A stretch of DNA of 33,249 bases, taken from positions 1-33,249 of the forward strand of contig JANQKX010000122.1 of the NCBI GenBank assembly GCA_028280915.1, given 5' to 3'. Below the pieces are notes generated by a model. The model saw nothing but the letters and a program-made list of their open reading frames with translations. It was not told the DNA's origin and ran no database searches. A program made the position numbers and the translations under genes. Within the stretch, counting starts at the first letter, position 1; every line of letters begins with the position of its first letter. This document shows, piece after piece, positions 16,967-24,800 of the stretch. The stretch comes from Kiloniellaceae bacterium. Lineage in GTDB: Bacteria > Pseudomonadota > Alphaproteobacteria > Kiloniellales > Kiloniellaceae.

Positions 16967-18154
16967 TTAGAGCGCGGCCGCCTTTCGGAACGAACCCGTG
17001 GCCGTTTGCCCTTGTTCCAACGCGCCCTTCATGCGTTGGGCATACCACTGGCCAAAATGGGCAACATTCGGCTCCAGATCCAGGCAATACCGCCCCGCCA
17101 CGGCGAAGGGAGATTCCTGGCCCCGCTGCTGACGCTCCAGCGCCGGGAGGTCTTCCGCCAGAGCGGCGTCCATGCGCTGATAGTAAACGTCGGCCCGCCT
17201 CTCGAAATCTTCTTGCGCGACCGTCGACTTGGGAAAACAGACCGATTGGACCACGCGGCAGCGGTTGGCTTCCAGCGGCGTGGCTTCATAGACCCAGACC
17301 GCCTCCGTGCTGGCGGCAAAGGTCATGTTGGGAAACAGCCAGGTGTAGCGGGTGCCGCGCGCCGCCCGGCCGGTCAGGCCGGGTATTGGCGGCAGGATAT
17401 GCTCTTGCGCCGACTCAAGCAGCCCGCCGCTGCCCTCCGTCGCACCGAACTGGCTGGCGTAGCGGCCGGTGACGGTGTCGTGCCCATCGGGCGGGGCGTA
17501 GATACTGTCGATGGAATCGGGATGGACGAAAGGCAGATGATAATATTCGTTGAAGACCTCAAGGAATGCCTTCCAATTACACTCGGCCTCGAGTTCAACA
17601 CGGCGGGTCAGAACCAAATCGGGCAGGGACCAAGGGGCATGCAGAGCGGCGAAGTCCCCTAGCCAGGCGTCGATCCCTTCCGTCTCCCCGTTCAGACAGA
17701 TGAAAGCAAAACCTTCGCGCTCCGCCGCCCGGAATTCGAACAGCCCGTACCTTGACTTATCGAAGGACCCATCCTTGGGCATATGGGGCGCTCCCATCAA
17801 GCGCCCGTCCAGGGTATAGGTCCAGCAGTGAAAGGGGCAGCTGATGGTTTTGACCTTGCCGGTCCCCTCCAGGAGTTCGGATCCACGGTGGCGGCAGGTG
17901 TTGGAAAAAACCCTTAGTTGGCCCGTTCGATCCCGCAGCACGATCAGTGGAATACCGGCGATGTTCAGCGCCGAATACTCCCCCGGCGACTTCCATTGGT
18001 CGTGACGGCCGATGCCGATCCAGGACGAAGAGAACACGGCATCCCGCTCCAATCGCGCCAGATCCGGGTCATGGTAACAAGCCGGCGGCAGGGTCGCGGA
18101 GGTGGCAATGGGCGCCTGAACCGCGGCGAACTGGGCGTAAGCATCAATGGTCAT
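16967..18154 (-). CDS. Rieske non-heme iron oxygenase, alpha subunit (quaternary-ammonium type likely)
   Basis: This 395-residue protein has a Rieske [2Fe-2S] site 'NTCRHRG' (Cys87, His89) and 'CPFHCWTY' (Cys106, His109). Its mononuclear iron site is 'EVFNEYYHLPFVH' (His206, His211), with the third ligand probably Asp335 in 'AEDLPALERQQRGQES'. The bridging residue between the two centres is Glu203 where ring-hydroxylating dioxygenases have Asp. Glu is typical of enzymes acting on carnitine, glycine betaine, choline or stachydrine (CntA, GbcA, CMO, Stc2). Substrate is therefore inferred to be a quaternary or N-methylated amine. It overlaps the HD-protein gene (ATGA). No reductase partner gene is in the window. 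Confidence 0.88.
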   Translation of the reverse strand: MTIDAYAQFAAVQAPIATSATLPPACYHDPDLARLERDAVFSSSWIGIGRHDQWKSPGEYSALNIAGIPLIVLRDRTGQLRVFSNTCRHRGSELLEGTGKVKTISCPFHCWTYTLDGRLMGAPHMPKDGSFDKSRYGLFEFRAAEREGFAFICLNGETEGIDAWLGDFAALHAPWSLPDLVLTRRVELEAECNWKAFLEVFNEYYHLPFVHPDSIDSIYAPPDGHDTVTGRYASQFGATEGSGGLLESAQEHILPPIPGLTGRAARGTRYTWLFPNMTFAASTEAVWVYEATPLEANRCRVVQSVCFPKSTVAQEDFERRADVYYQRMDAALAEDLPALERQQRGQESPFAVAGRYCLDLEPNVAHFGQWYAQRMKGALEQGQTATGSFRKAAAL

Positions 18155-18792
18155 CGGATAACCTCCTGGCCGATCGCATTACGAGACGCCGCCATGGGGC
18201 CGGATGTCAAGGGTTCCCGCTCTCCCGGACGCAGGACGTCGGGATCAAAGGGTGTCCGCCCGAAGACGTCCATGACCAAGGGCCGAAAAAAAGCCAATGG
18301 CAGGTCGTCATACTCAGGATCGAAACTGCTCTGATCCCAGCGCTCGCAAAATTCCACGCAGTCGTCGAAATAGGGATTCTCCCGATACGCGTCCCGGACA
18401 TGCCGGTTTCCGCCCCGCAGGTGGGCGTAGTAATACTTTTGAAAGTCCGCATGGACTTGGATGACCCAGGTACACTGTTCCCGCACGAAGGGCGCCAGCA
18501 CATTGGCCGCGTAGTCACCGTGATTATAGGGGGCGTAGAGATCGCCGATATCGTGCAGCAAGGCCGAGACCACCCAATCAACGTCCGCCCCGTCCCGCCA
18601 GGCCCGTGTCGCAGACTGAACGGAATGGCCGAGGCGCGAAACCTGATATCCCGAAAAGCTGTCGTCGAGGGCGGTCAGAGAATCGAACAACCGCTCCCCA
18701 ACCTTCTCGGCGAAAGAGACTTCAAGCCCCTCCAGGAAGCGATAGTCATCGGCATCCCCTTGCTTCATCTCGGTGAATTTGACGTGCTCCAT
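18151..18792 (-). CDS. HD-domain protein, possible PhnZ/TmpB/MIOX-like diiron oxygenase
   Basis: This 213-residue protein has an HD-type metal site: His56 ('RLGHSVQSA'), His80-Asp81 ('ALLHDIGDLYAP'), His91 ('YNHGDYAA'), His114 ('IQVHADFQ') and a downstream Asp, perhaps Asp153 ('ERWDQSSFD'). Six such ligands bind two irons, and the spacings His56-His80 and His91-His114 (24 and 23) resemble PhnZ, TmpB and myo-inositol oxygenase. Those HD proteins are oxygenases, not phosphohydrolases. A plain HD phosphohydrolase remains possible. It is translated before, and coupled to, the Rieske oxygenase gene, and a LysR gene diverges from it, so the pair likely acts on successive steps of one substrate. Confidence 0.75.
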   Translation of the reverse strand: MEHVKFTEMKQGDADDYRFLEGLEVSFAEKVGERLFDSLTALDDSFSGYQVSRLGHSVQSATRAWRDGADVDWVVSALLHDIGDLYAPYNHGDYAANVLAPFVREQCTWVIQVHADFQKYYYAHLRGGNRHVRDAYRENPYFDDCVEFCERWDQSSFDPEYDDLPLAFFRPLVMDVFGRTPFDPDVLRPGEREPLTSGPMAASRNAIGQEVIR

Positions 18793-18847
18793 GCCCCTTC
18801 CCTTTCCGGTGTTTGCCCCGTGCCCGGGCGCACTCTAAATGAAATAA

Positions 18848-18864
18848 ATGAAATGGGATTTCAT
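18848..18864. promoter_or_regulatory. Perfect palindrome in the HD/LysR divergent region
   Basis: ATGAAAT-GGG-ATTTCAT is a perfect 7-3-7 inverted repeat, preceded by a partly overlapping direct repeat of AAATGAAAT. It sits 56 bases before the HD-protein start and about as far from the LysR start, a good place for an operator. Confidence 0.45.
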
Positions 18865-18899
18865 CGTACCGGACAAGCGATAAATTTACACCACTCGAC

Positions 18900-18914
18900 A
18901 TAAGATTAACTTAT
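18900..18914. promoter_or_regulatory. LysR-type box (T-N11-A) before the LysR gene
   Basis: ATAAG-ATTAA-CTTAT is a perfect 5-5-5 inverted repeat containing T-N11-A, the LysR-family binding pattern. It ends four bases before the first possible ATG (18919), consistent with autoregulation, or with use of the later ATG at 18931. Confidence 0.5.
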
Positions 18915-18918
18915 ATCT

Positions 18919-19824
18919 ATGATTCGGATCATGCCCCGCTCCCTGCCGCCTCTGATCTGGTTTCGCACTTTCGACTGCGCCGCGCGTCATGGGAGTTTTT
19001 CGCGGGCCGCCCAGGAATTAAACCTGACCCAGTCCGCCGTCAGTCAGCACATCCGGTCTTTGGAAACCCGGCTCGGCGCCACCCTTTTCACCCGCCAGGC
19101 GCGAGGCGTGGCCTTGACCGATGGCGGGCGCCAGCTGCTGACCTACGTGGCCGGCGCCATGGCCGATCTCAACGCGGCGGCCGAACTTTTCTCCGGCCGA
19201 AAACAGGAATCGGTACTGGAAGTGGCCTGTTCCAGCAGTTTCGCCCGGCTTTGGCTGTGCCGGCACATCGGCTCTTTCCAAGAGTCCCATCCCGGCACCG
19301 GGGTTCGGATCGTCAGCGCGCTTTGGCCGGACGAATACACCCGGGTCAAAGCCGATGTCCAAATCCGATACGGTCCGGCGGAGCTTGTGGGTGAGGGTGC
19401 GGAACAACTTTTGGAGGACGTGGTTATACCCGTTTGCCATCCGGACCTGGCGCCGGACGCCAAGGCGGGGGACGGGATGCGGGATGCCCTGCTCATTCAT
19501 GTCCTCGGAACGGAGAATACCTGGGACCGCTGGTCCCAACACCACGGCACCCCGCCGGATGCGCCCCCGGCTCTCCACGTGGACGCCGACGAACTCGCCA
19601 TTGAACTGGCGGAACAAAAACAGGGCATTGCCTTATGCGGACGCTTGCTGTGCCAGCCCTTGATCCAAGAAGGCCGTCTTCACAGTCCCTTCCCCGGCGA
19701 GATGCCGAGCAACGAGAACTACTACGTGGCCCTGGGCGGCACCGAAAAATCCAAAGACCGCGCCCAACAGTTCAGGAAATGGATTCTGGAAACCGTAGGC
19801 CAATCGGTCAGGACAAGGTCCTAA
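18919..19824 (+). CDS. LysR-family transcriptional regulator (GcvA-like)
   Basis: This 301-residue protein has an N-terminal winged helix (about 9-68), 'LPPLIWFRTFDCAARHGSFSRAAQELNLTQSAVSQHIRSLE' in outline, and a periplasmic-binding-like effector domain (about 95-290). The opening 'LPPL...F..AAR.GSFSRAA' is typical of the GcvA-like branch. The start is uncertain between ATG 18919 and ATG 18931; neither has a clear ribosome site, and the LysR box lies just upstream. It diverges from the HD-protein/Rieske pair and is the likely regulator of it, probably sensing their substrate or a product. Confidence 0.93.
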   Translation: MIRIMPRSLPPLIWFRTFDCAARHGSFSRAAQELNLTQSAVSQHIRSLETRLGATLFTRQARGVALTDGGRQLLTYVAGAMADLNAAAELFSGRKQESVLEVACSSSFARLWLCRHIGSFQESHPGTGVRIVSALWPDEYTRVKADVQIRYGPAELVGEGAEQLLEDVVIPVCHPDLAPDAKAGDGMRDALLIHVLGTENTWDRWSQHHGTPPDAPPALHVDADELAIELAEQKQGIALCGRLLCQPLIQEGRLHSPFPGEMPSNENYYVALGGTEKSKDRAQQFRKWILETVGQSVRTRS

Positions 19825-19843
19825 TCCTCACCGAGGCATGATC

Positions 19844-19860
19844 GACCGGTTTACCCGGTC
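19844..19860. other. Stem-loop at the convergent LysR/MCP gene ends
   Basis: GACCGG-TTTAC-CCGGTC is a perfect 6-5-6 inverted repeat that overlaps the stop codon of the chemotaxis transducer gene. It lies between two converging genes and has no T-run on either side, so it may be a weak bidirectional terminator or an RNA 3'-end stem. Confidence 0.35.
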
Positions 19861-21347
19861 AGCGACTTGATAAAGCCGTCGACCTGTCCCTGTAAGCTCT
19901 CGGCCAATCCGGACAGCTCGGTGGAGGCGCTCAGAACATCATGGGTCGCCCGCCCGGCCTCCGACGAGGCTTCGGACACGGCCGTGATGTTCTCGGCCAC
20001 TTCCTGGGTCGCGGCGTTTTGCTCTTCCACCGCGGCGGCCACCGCCGTGGAAATTTCATGCACTTCTCGAATGGTTTTGCCGATGGTTTCGTTGGCTTCC
20101 ACGGCAGCACCGGTTGAGCTTTGAATTTCTTGGATCAGGGCGCTGATGTCTTCGGTTGCCTTGGCCGTCTGATTGGCCAGGGCCTTGACCTCCGAGGCGA
20201 CAACGGCAAAACCCTTGCCCGCCTCCCCGGCGCGGGCGGCTTCGATGGTCGCGTTGAGGGCCAAAAGATTGGTCTGCCCGGCAATATCTTGGATCATGTT
20301 GATCACGTTGCCGATCTTTTCAGCGGATTGGGCCAAGCCATTGATCATCTCGTTGCCACGGTGAGCCTCCGACAAGGCCTCGTTGGCAACGGAGGCGGCT
20401 TGGGAAACCTGACGGGAGATTTCACTGATGGAACTATGCAGTTCCTCCGACGCGGAGGCGACAGTACCCGCCCTCGAGTTTGTCTGTTCGGCGATGCCCT
20501 GCAAGGTCGAAGCGCTGGCCTGCAGCTCCGTCGCCGCGGCCGACACCGATCCCATGACCGAGGATACGGTATCCGCCATCTTAATGTTCTCGGTAACAAT
20601 GGACCAGGTGACCATGGGGCCGATGTACTCGCCCGCAGCATCGTTGATGGCCGCCACATTCAGATCCAACTTTTGGTCGCCAACGCCGATGATGGCCCGG
20701 TGCGGCAGATTGCTGGGATCGGCCAGAAGCTGGCGCTGATGGGGCGGATGTTTATGAAAAACGTCGATACATTGGCCTTTGAGCTGATCTACCGGAACAG
20801 GCAGCGCGGACTGAAGCGGGCGCAGGGTCTCCACACTGGTCTGATTGATGAAATTGATCTCCAGGGAATCCTTGTCCGCCATCATGACGTTGATGGGCAT
20901 GCGGTCCACCATCTGCAGGAGCTTTTGCGTTTCCGCTTCCTGCCGCACCTGATCGGTAATCACCGACCAGGTCAGCATGGGGCCGTGGTAGCGCCCGTTG
21001 GGATCGAACAGCGCCGTGACCAGGAGATCCAGCCATTCCCCACCGATGGTAATGCGTGTCTTGAACGGCAAATTGCCCGGGTCGGCGAGCAGTTGGCGCT
21101 GATGCTGGGGCGTTTTATGAAAGATATCGATGCTCTGCCCCAAAATATCGTCAGCCTTACATGGCAGCACGTGTTCTATTTTCCGCAGCGCCTCAAGGGA
21201 GGACTGGTTCATATAGGTGATGCGAAAATCCGTCAGCTCGCACAACATGACGCTGACCGGCATGGCATCGACCATGCCTCGATATGAGCGGTCGTCGCCG
21301 GCGGACCGAGCGACACCGCGCTTGTTGAAGATACTGATCGCTGCCAT
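19851..21347 (-). CDS. Soluble methyl-accepting chemotaxis transducer with two PAS domains
   Basis: This 498-residue protein has no transmembrane segment. Two PAS domains (about 22-128 and 140-252) are internal duplicates, each with a matching stretch: '[21 protein letters not shown]' in outline and '[21 protein letters not shown]' in outline. The C-terminal signalling domain (about 260-498) has the hairpin tip '[21 protein letters not shown]' with '[15 protein letters not shown]'. It should act in the cytoplasm on CheA/CheW and could sense redox state, oxygen or a small ligand. A GAGGA ribosome site precedes ATG 21347, and a sigma-28-like promoter lies just upstream. It is not adjacent to other chemotaxis genes. 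Confidence 0.94.
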   Translation of the reverse strand: MAAISIFNKRGVARSAGDDRSYRGMVDAMPVSVMLCELTDFRITYMNQSSLEALRKIEHVLPCKADDILGQSIDIFHKTPQHQRQLLADPGNLPFKTRITIGGEWLDLLVTALFDPNGRYHGPMLTWSVITDQVRQEAETQKLLQMVDRMPINVMMADKDSLEINFINQTSVETLRPLQSALPVPVDQLKGQCIDVFHKHPPHQRQLLADPSNLPHRAIIGVGDQKLDLNVAAINDAAGEYIGPMVTWSIVTENIKMADTVSSVMGSVSAAATELQASASTLQGIAEQTNSRAGTVASASEELHSSISEISRQVSQAASVANEALSEAHRGNEMINGLAQSAEKIGNVINMIQDIAGQTNLLALNATIEAARAGEAGKGFAVVASEVKALANQTAKATEDISALIQEIQSSTGAAVEANETIGKTIREVHEISTAVAAAVEEQNAATQEVAENITAVSEASSEAGRATHDVLSASTELSGLAESLQGQVDGFIKSLTG

Positions 21348-21382
21348 GACTTATGTCCTCACATTTTGGAACGCTTGATCGT

Positions 21383-21409
21383 TTATCCGGTTTGACAAAC
21401 AAACATTTA
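21383..21409 (-). promoter_or_regulatory. Sigma-28 (FliA)-like promoter of the chemotaxis transducer
   Basis: On the minus strand TAAA-N15-CCGGATAA matches the flagellar consensus TAAA-N15-GCCGATAA with exact spacing and two mismatches in the -10 element. It predicts a start near 21375, 28 bases before the gene. The stretch from here to 21986 (about 580 bases) holds no gene I can support. Confidence 0.6.
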
Positions 21410-21986
21410 CATCAAATTAAAAATTTGTTCTTTTTCAATGACTTGCGTAAATGTTGTTTTTCATCACACCCAACATCTCTGGGATGACAGGATTTAAATT
21501 CTTAGGTAGATGCAGCATAACCGAATAGCTTGTTGCGTGTTGAACGATGGGATTCATGCCCACGTCATCAATCATCCGGCGCCGCCAAAAAACGGAGACA
21601 CCATGTTTGGCTCTAACGGCGGGGCTCCGTGACACAAACCGGTCAAGGAATTCCCCATCAACGAGTCAACAACTAGGCGCCCATTGCCTTTGACTACCCT
21701 GGAGTACATGCCGCCCCCGTGGTTTAAGCTCAATTTTCCACGCAGCGGCAACGCGGTTGCGAAACAACCAAACGATACGAAAGTCTTTGCCTGTGGCGAC
21801 TAGGCCTTTGGTATGGGAAAGGCTGCCCCCAAAGACCGCCCCACGCCTGACCGCTTGCAAAAAACAGAAACGACCCCGCCGCCGAATTTGACGATTTTTT
21901 GATGTGGTCGGTTTTGGGTCTCACGAATATTACCGGCAAACAATCAAAGCGACCGGCCGTCATTCTAAACCTAGTCAGGGACCAGT

Positions 21987-22217
21987 ATGATCGAAATGAC
22001 TTCAAATCGCCGATACGGCAGACCGTCCGTTCCATATGACCAGGCCCGGTCCGAACGGGTGGTGACCTTCCTCACCCCCTCGGAGATGACGTCCCTGAAA
22101 CGGCTGGCCGATGAATCCGCGGCCTCGCTCTCGGCCACCCTCCATCGCCTGGTCGTCCGGGAGCTTAAGGTACAAAGCCAAAAACAGTCAAAATCCGAAA
22201 GGAGAGTCGATCAATGA
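21987..22217 (+). CDS. Small ribbon-helix-helix-like protein
   Basis: This 76-residue protein has a basic N-terminus and the segment 'RVVTFLTPSEMTSLKRLADESAASLSATLHRLVVREL'. That fits one beta-strand followed by two helices of the ribbon-helix-helix (Arc/MetJ/CopG) type. An AGGGA ribosome site is upstream of ATG 21987; ATG 21999 is an alternative. Its stop overlaps the sulfatase ATG (ATGA), so it is cotranscribed and may regulate the sulfatase/outer-membrane-protein unit. No toxin gene is next to it. Family assignment is by pattern only. Confidence 0.6.
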   Translation: MIEMTSNRRYGRPSVPYDQARSERVVTFLTPSEMTSLKRLADESAASLSATLHRLVVRELKVQSQKQSKSERRVDQ

Positions 22218-23857
22218 GAAGAACACTTTTGTCCCTTGCCGCGTTGGCTTTAACAACTCCCGCCATGGCGCAAAATCAAGCGATCGTCCACGACGGGGAG
22301 TACCGCTTCCTCAAGGCCCAGTTGGGCGAGCAATGGGCCGCGCAGGACCAAGGTATCCAGGCCCGCTTGGATCAGATTCACCAGGCCAACGGGGGCAAGC
22401 CGCCCAACATCATCTACATTCTCATCGACGACGTGAGCTTTGGTCAGATGGGCGACCGGACCCTGAACTACGTCACCGGCATCGATACGCCCAACATCAA
22501 CGCCTTCGCCACCGAAGGCCTGTCGTTAATGCGCATGTACACCGAACCCTCTTGCACCCCCACCCGCACTGCCTTTTTGACGGGGCGCCATCCGGTCCGG
22601 GCCGGCGTGGAAGAAGTCAAGGTCGCCCTAGTCGGCGAGGGCTTGGCCGCCGGTGAGGTCACCCTGCCGGAGATACTGAAGCAAGCGGGATACAATACGG
22701 CGCACGTGGGCAAATGGCACCAGGGCGATATCGAAGAAGCCTTTCCCCATAACCAGGGCTTCGACTGGGCCGCTTTTCCCGTGCACCAGCAAGTGCAGCT
22801 GAGTTTGATGACCCGCGAATCCCTCCAGGCCAATAACATGCTGGGCTACCATGCCGCCGGCCAATCAAATCAATTCTCGATGGATCAGCGCTTCAAGCCC
22901 TACGGCCTGGTCACGGGTCTGGAAGCCGAAGCGGGCGGACTGGCCCGGGAAATCGACTTGGAGCCCGGCGAGGAGTGGTCACAGGCCCACTACGAGCGCA
23001 TGAACCAACGCTATCAAACCCAAGCCATGGAACAGCTGGCCCGCTTGGCCGATGAGGAGGCGCCCTTTTTTCTACAGTATTGGCCGCTTTATCCCCTCAA
23101 CTTTGCCTACCCGGATCAAGCAATCTCCCGGAACGGCGGTTTTCATGCCGACAAACTTCAGTTGCTGGACGGGTGGATCGGCGAGCTGCTCGATGCCGTC
23201 GAAACCGCCGGGGTGGCCGACAACACCATTGTGATGCTGATGGCCGACAATGGGCTCATGTATCACTACGAGGGTACGTCGGGGCTGAACCAACTCATCT
23301 ATCGTGGCGGCAAAACCCAGCACCTGGAAGGGGGCGTGCGCACCAACGCCTTTATCCGCTGGCCTGGTGTCATCGAAGCCAGCAGCGCCGCTGGTGACAT
23401 TATTCACGTCAGCGATCTCTTCACGACCTTCGCCCGTATCGCCGGCGCGTCGGACTTCATTCCCCGGGACCGGGTGATTGACGGGCTCGACCAAACGGCA
23501 TTGCTGTTGGAGGGCGAAGGCAACTCGCGCCGCGACTATGTCTATATCTACGAAGGCCCCGTTTTGCGTTCGGTGGTCAAGCAGGAGTTCAAGATGCACC
23601 TGCCGCCCCCCGGTGTCCCCGGCGCGGCCGCACCGGTCTTCAACGTGTTGCGCGATCCCCGCGAGCAGTATCCGCAGATCGGCACCGCTCTTTGGTCGGG
23701 CGCCAGCTTTCAAGACATGGTGAAACGGCACAACTTGATGATCGCCCAGTATCCCCACTTGCCTCTGGGTAAGGGCGTGCCCTATGAAGGCATCGAGAAC
23801 CTGAGGCCGGAAAGCGAGGAAGCGCGCGCCGTGTTTTCTTCCTGGCAAGCCAAGTAA
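22214..23857 (+). CDS. Periplasmic arylsulfatase (formylglycine-type)
   Basis: This 547-residue protein begins with a Sec signal peptide (MRRTLLSLAALALTTPAMA|QN). The S1 sulfatase fold follows: 'IYILIDDVSFGQMG' (metal-binding Asp72, Asp73), the formylglycine motif 'CTPTRTAFLTGR' (Cys114 in CxPxR), 'AHVGKWHQGD' (Lys167, His169) and 'MLMADNGLMYH' (metal-binding Asp-Asn). It should hydrolyse a sulfate ester in the periplasm. Maturation needs a formylglycine-generating enzyme, not present here. It is translated with the upstream small protein and followed by an outer-membrane protein gene after a 70-base spacer with tandem repeats. Natural substrate is unknown. Confidence 0.93.
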   Translation: MRRTLLSLAALALTTPAMAQNQAIVHDGEYRFLKAQLGEQWAAQDQGIQARLDQIHQANGGKPPNIIYILIDDVSFGQMGDRTLNYVTGIDTPNINAFATEGLSLMRMYTEPSCTPTRTAFLTGRHPVRAGVEEVKVALVGEGLAAGEVTLPEILKQAGYNTAHVGKWHQGDIEEAFPHNQGFDWAAFPVHQQVQLSLMTRESLQANNMLGYHAAGQSNQFSMDQRFKPYGLVTGLEAEAGGLAREIDLEPGEEWSQAHYERMNQRYQTQAMEQLARLADEEAPFFLQYWPLYPLNFAYPDQAISRNGGFHADKLQLLDGWIGELLDAVETAGVADNTIVMLMADNGLMYHYEGTSGLNQLIYRGGKTQHLEGGVRTNAFIRWPGVIEASSAAGDIIHVSDLFTTFARIAGASDFIPRDRVIDGLDQTALLLEGEGNSRRDYVYIYEGPVLRSVVKQEFKMHLPPPGVPGAAAPVFNVLRDPREQYPQIGTALWSGASFQDMVKRHNLMIAQYPHLPLGKGVPYEGIENLRPESEEARAVFSSWQAK

Positions 23858-23916
23858 CGCTCTTGTTCAACTAACGCTCTTGGCCAATCAACGTTCTTGT
23901 CCAATCAACGTTCTGG
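23856..23916 (+). repeat. 17-bp tandem repeat between the sulfatase and outer-membrane-protein genes
   Basis: Three full units (23856-23872, 23873-23889, 23890-23906) and a partial fourth (23907-23916) start AACGYTCTTG and differ by only a few bases; later units share CCAATC. The array begins in the sulfatase stop codon and ends at the ribosome site of the next gene. Copy number could vary between strains and alter spacing or expression. Confidence 0.85.
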
Positions 23917-23927
23917 GGAGGTAAGAG

Positions 23928-24704
23928 GTGGGGCAATCCAAGTTGCCAAATCTGATCCTAGTGTCGGTCTTGGGGGTTGTCCTCGGCCTGTTTTCCAAAG
24001 TGGTCATGGCCGAGGAAACCGAGGAGTCCCAGTGGGACTTTACGGCAGCCCCCTATATCTGGTTCACCTCCCTGCAAGGAGACGTGGCCACCATTCCGGG
24101 CATCCCGCCGGCCGATGTGGACGCCAGTTTCGGAGATCTTTGGGATAACACGAACCTGGCCGCCATGGGATACTTCGAAGCCCGCAACGGCCGTTGGGGG
24201 ATCGGCGCCGATCTGGTTTACTTCGACCTGACCGCCGACGGCGGCGGCCCCACCAACGCCTTCTCCGGCACGGAAATGGATCTCAAGGCCTTCATCGCCA
24301 CCTTTGGGCCCTTTTACCGCGCCGCGGCCGAAAAAGACTATTCCGTGGACGTGATGGCCGGCGCGCGCACCTGGGTGACGGACACCCGTTTATCCCTGTC
24401 CGCAGGCACCCTGCCCGGCCGCTCGGCGGACGCCAAGGAAAACTGGGTGGACCCGGTTATCGGCGCACGGGGCGCTTTTGCCCTGGATGAACACGTCAGT
24501 TTGCGCGGCTATGCGGACGTGGGCGGCTTTGGCGTTTCCTCCGACATCACCTATCAACTCATGGGATTGGTATCTTATTCCTTCAATGATTGGATCACCG
24601 GGGAACTGGGCTATCGCTTCTTGCATGTGGATTACAGCAACGACGCCTACAAGCTGGACGCCAATTTCCATGGGCCCCTTTTGGGCGTGCGCTTCTTGTT
24701 TTGA
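23928..24704 (+). CDS. Outer-membrane beta-barrel protein
   Basis: This 258-residue protein starts at GTG 23928 behind a GGGGAGG ribosome site. It has a signal peptide ending near 'VVMAEETEE' (about residue 29) and then alternating amphipathic strands: 'WDFTAAPYIWFTSLQGDV', 'WGIGADLVYFDLTA', 'DYSVDVMAGARTWVTDT', 'VSLRGYADVGGFG', 'ITGELGYRFLHVDY'. It ends in a Phe-terminated strand (GVRFLF), as outer-membrane barrels do. Length and strand number suggest a small, about 8-stranded barrel. It lies directly downstream of the sulfatase gene and may help take up or anchor its substrate; that role is inferred from position only. Confidence 0.8.
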   Translation: MGQSKLPNLILVSVLGVVLGLFSKVVMAEETEESQWDFTAAPYIWFTSLQGDVATIPGIPPADVDASFGDLWDNTNLAAMGYFEARNGRWGIGADLVYFDLTADGGGPTNAFSGTEMDLKAFIATFGPFYRAAAEKDYSVDVMAGARTWVTDTRLSLSAGTLPGRSADAKENWVDPVIGARGAFALDEHVSLRGYADVGGFGVSSDITYQLMGLVSYSFNDWITGELGYRFLHVDYSNDAYKLDANFHGPLLGVRFLF

Positions 24705-24800
24705 CGGAAGCCAAATCACGAGCCACATCACCGAAAAAGGGTTTCTTCCCCCCTCACGACCGGCGGAAGATTCGGGGCCGGCAACGTGGGCTTCGACAGC

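Noticed and set aside
20121-21287. Plus-strand open frame of 388 codons
   Set aside because: It is antisense to the chemotaxis transducer gene and shows no domain.
21435-21635. Small minus-strand frame ending in KNNIYASH
   Set aside because: It has no convincing ribosome site, AT-rich third positions unlike its neighbours, and no recognised family.
23856-23916. Treating the 17-bp repeats as a CRISPR array
   Set aside because: Units are directly adjacent with no unique spacers and are too short for CRISPR repeats.
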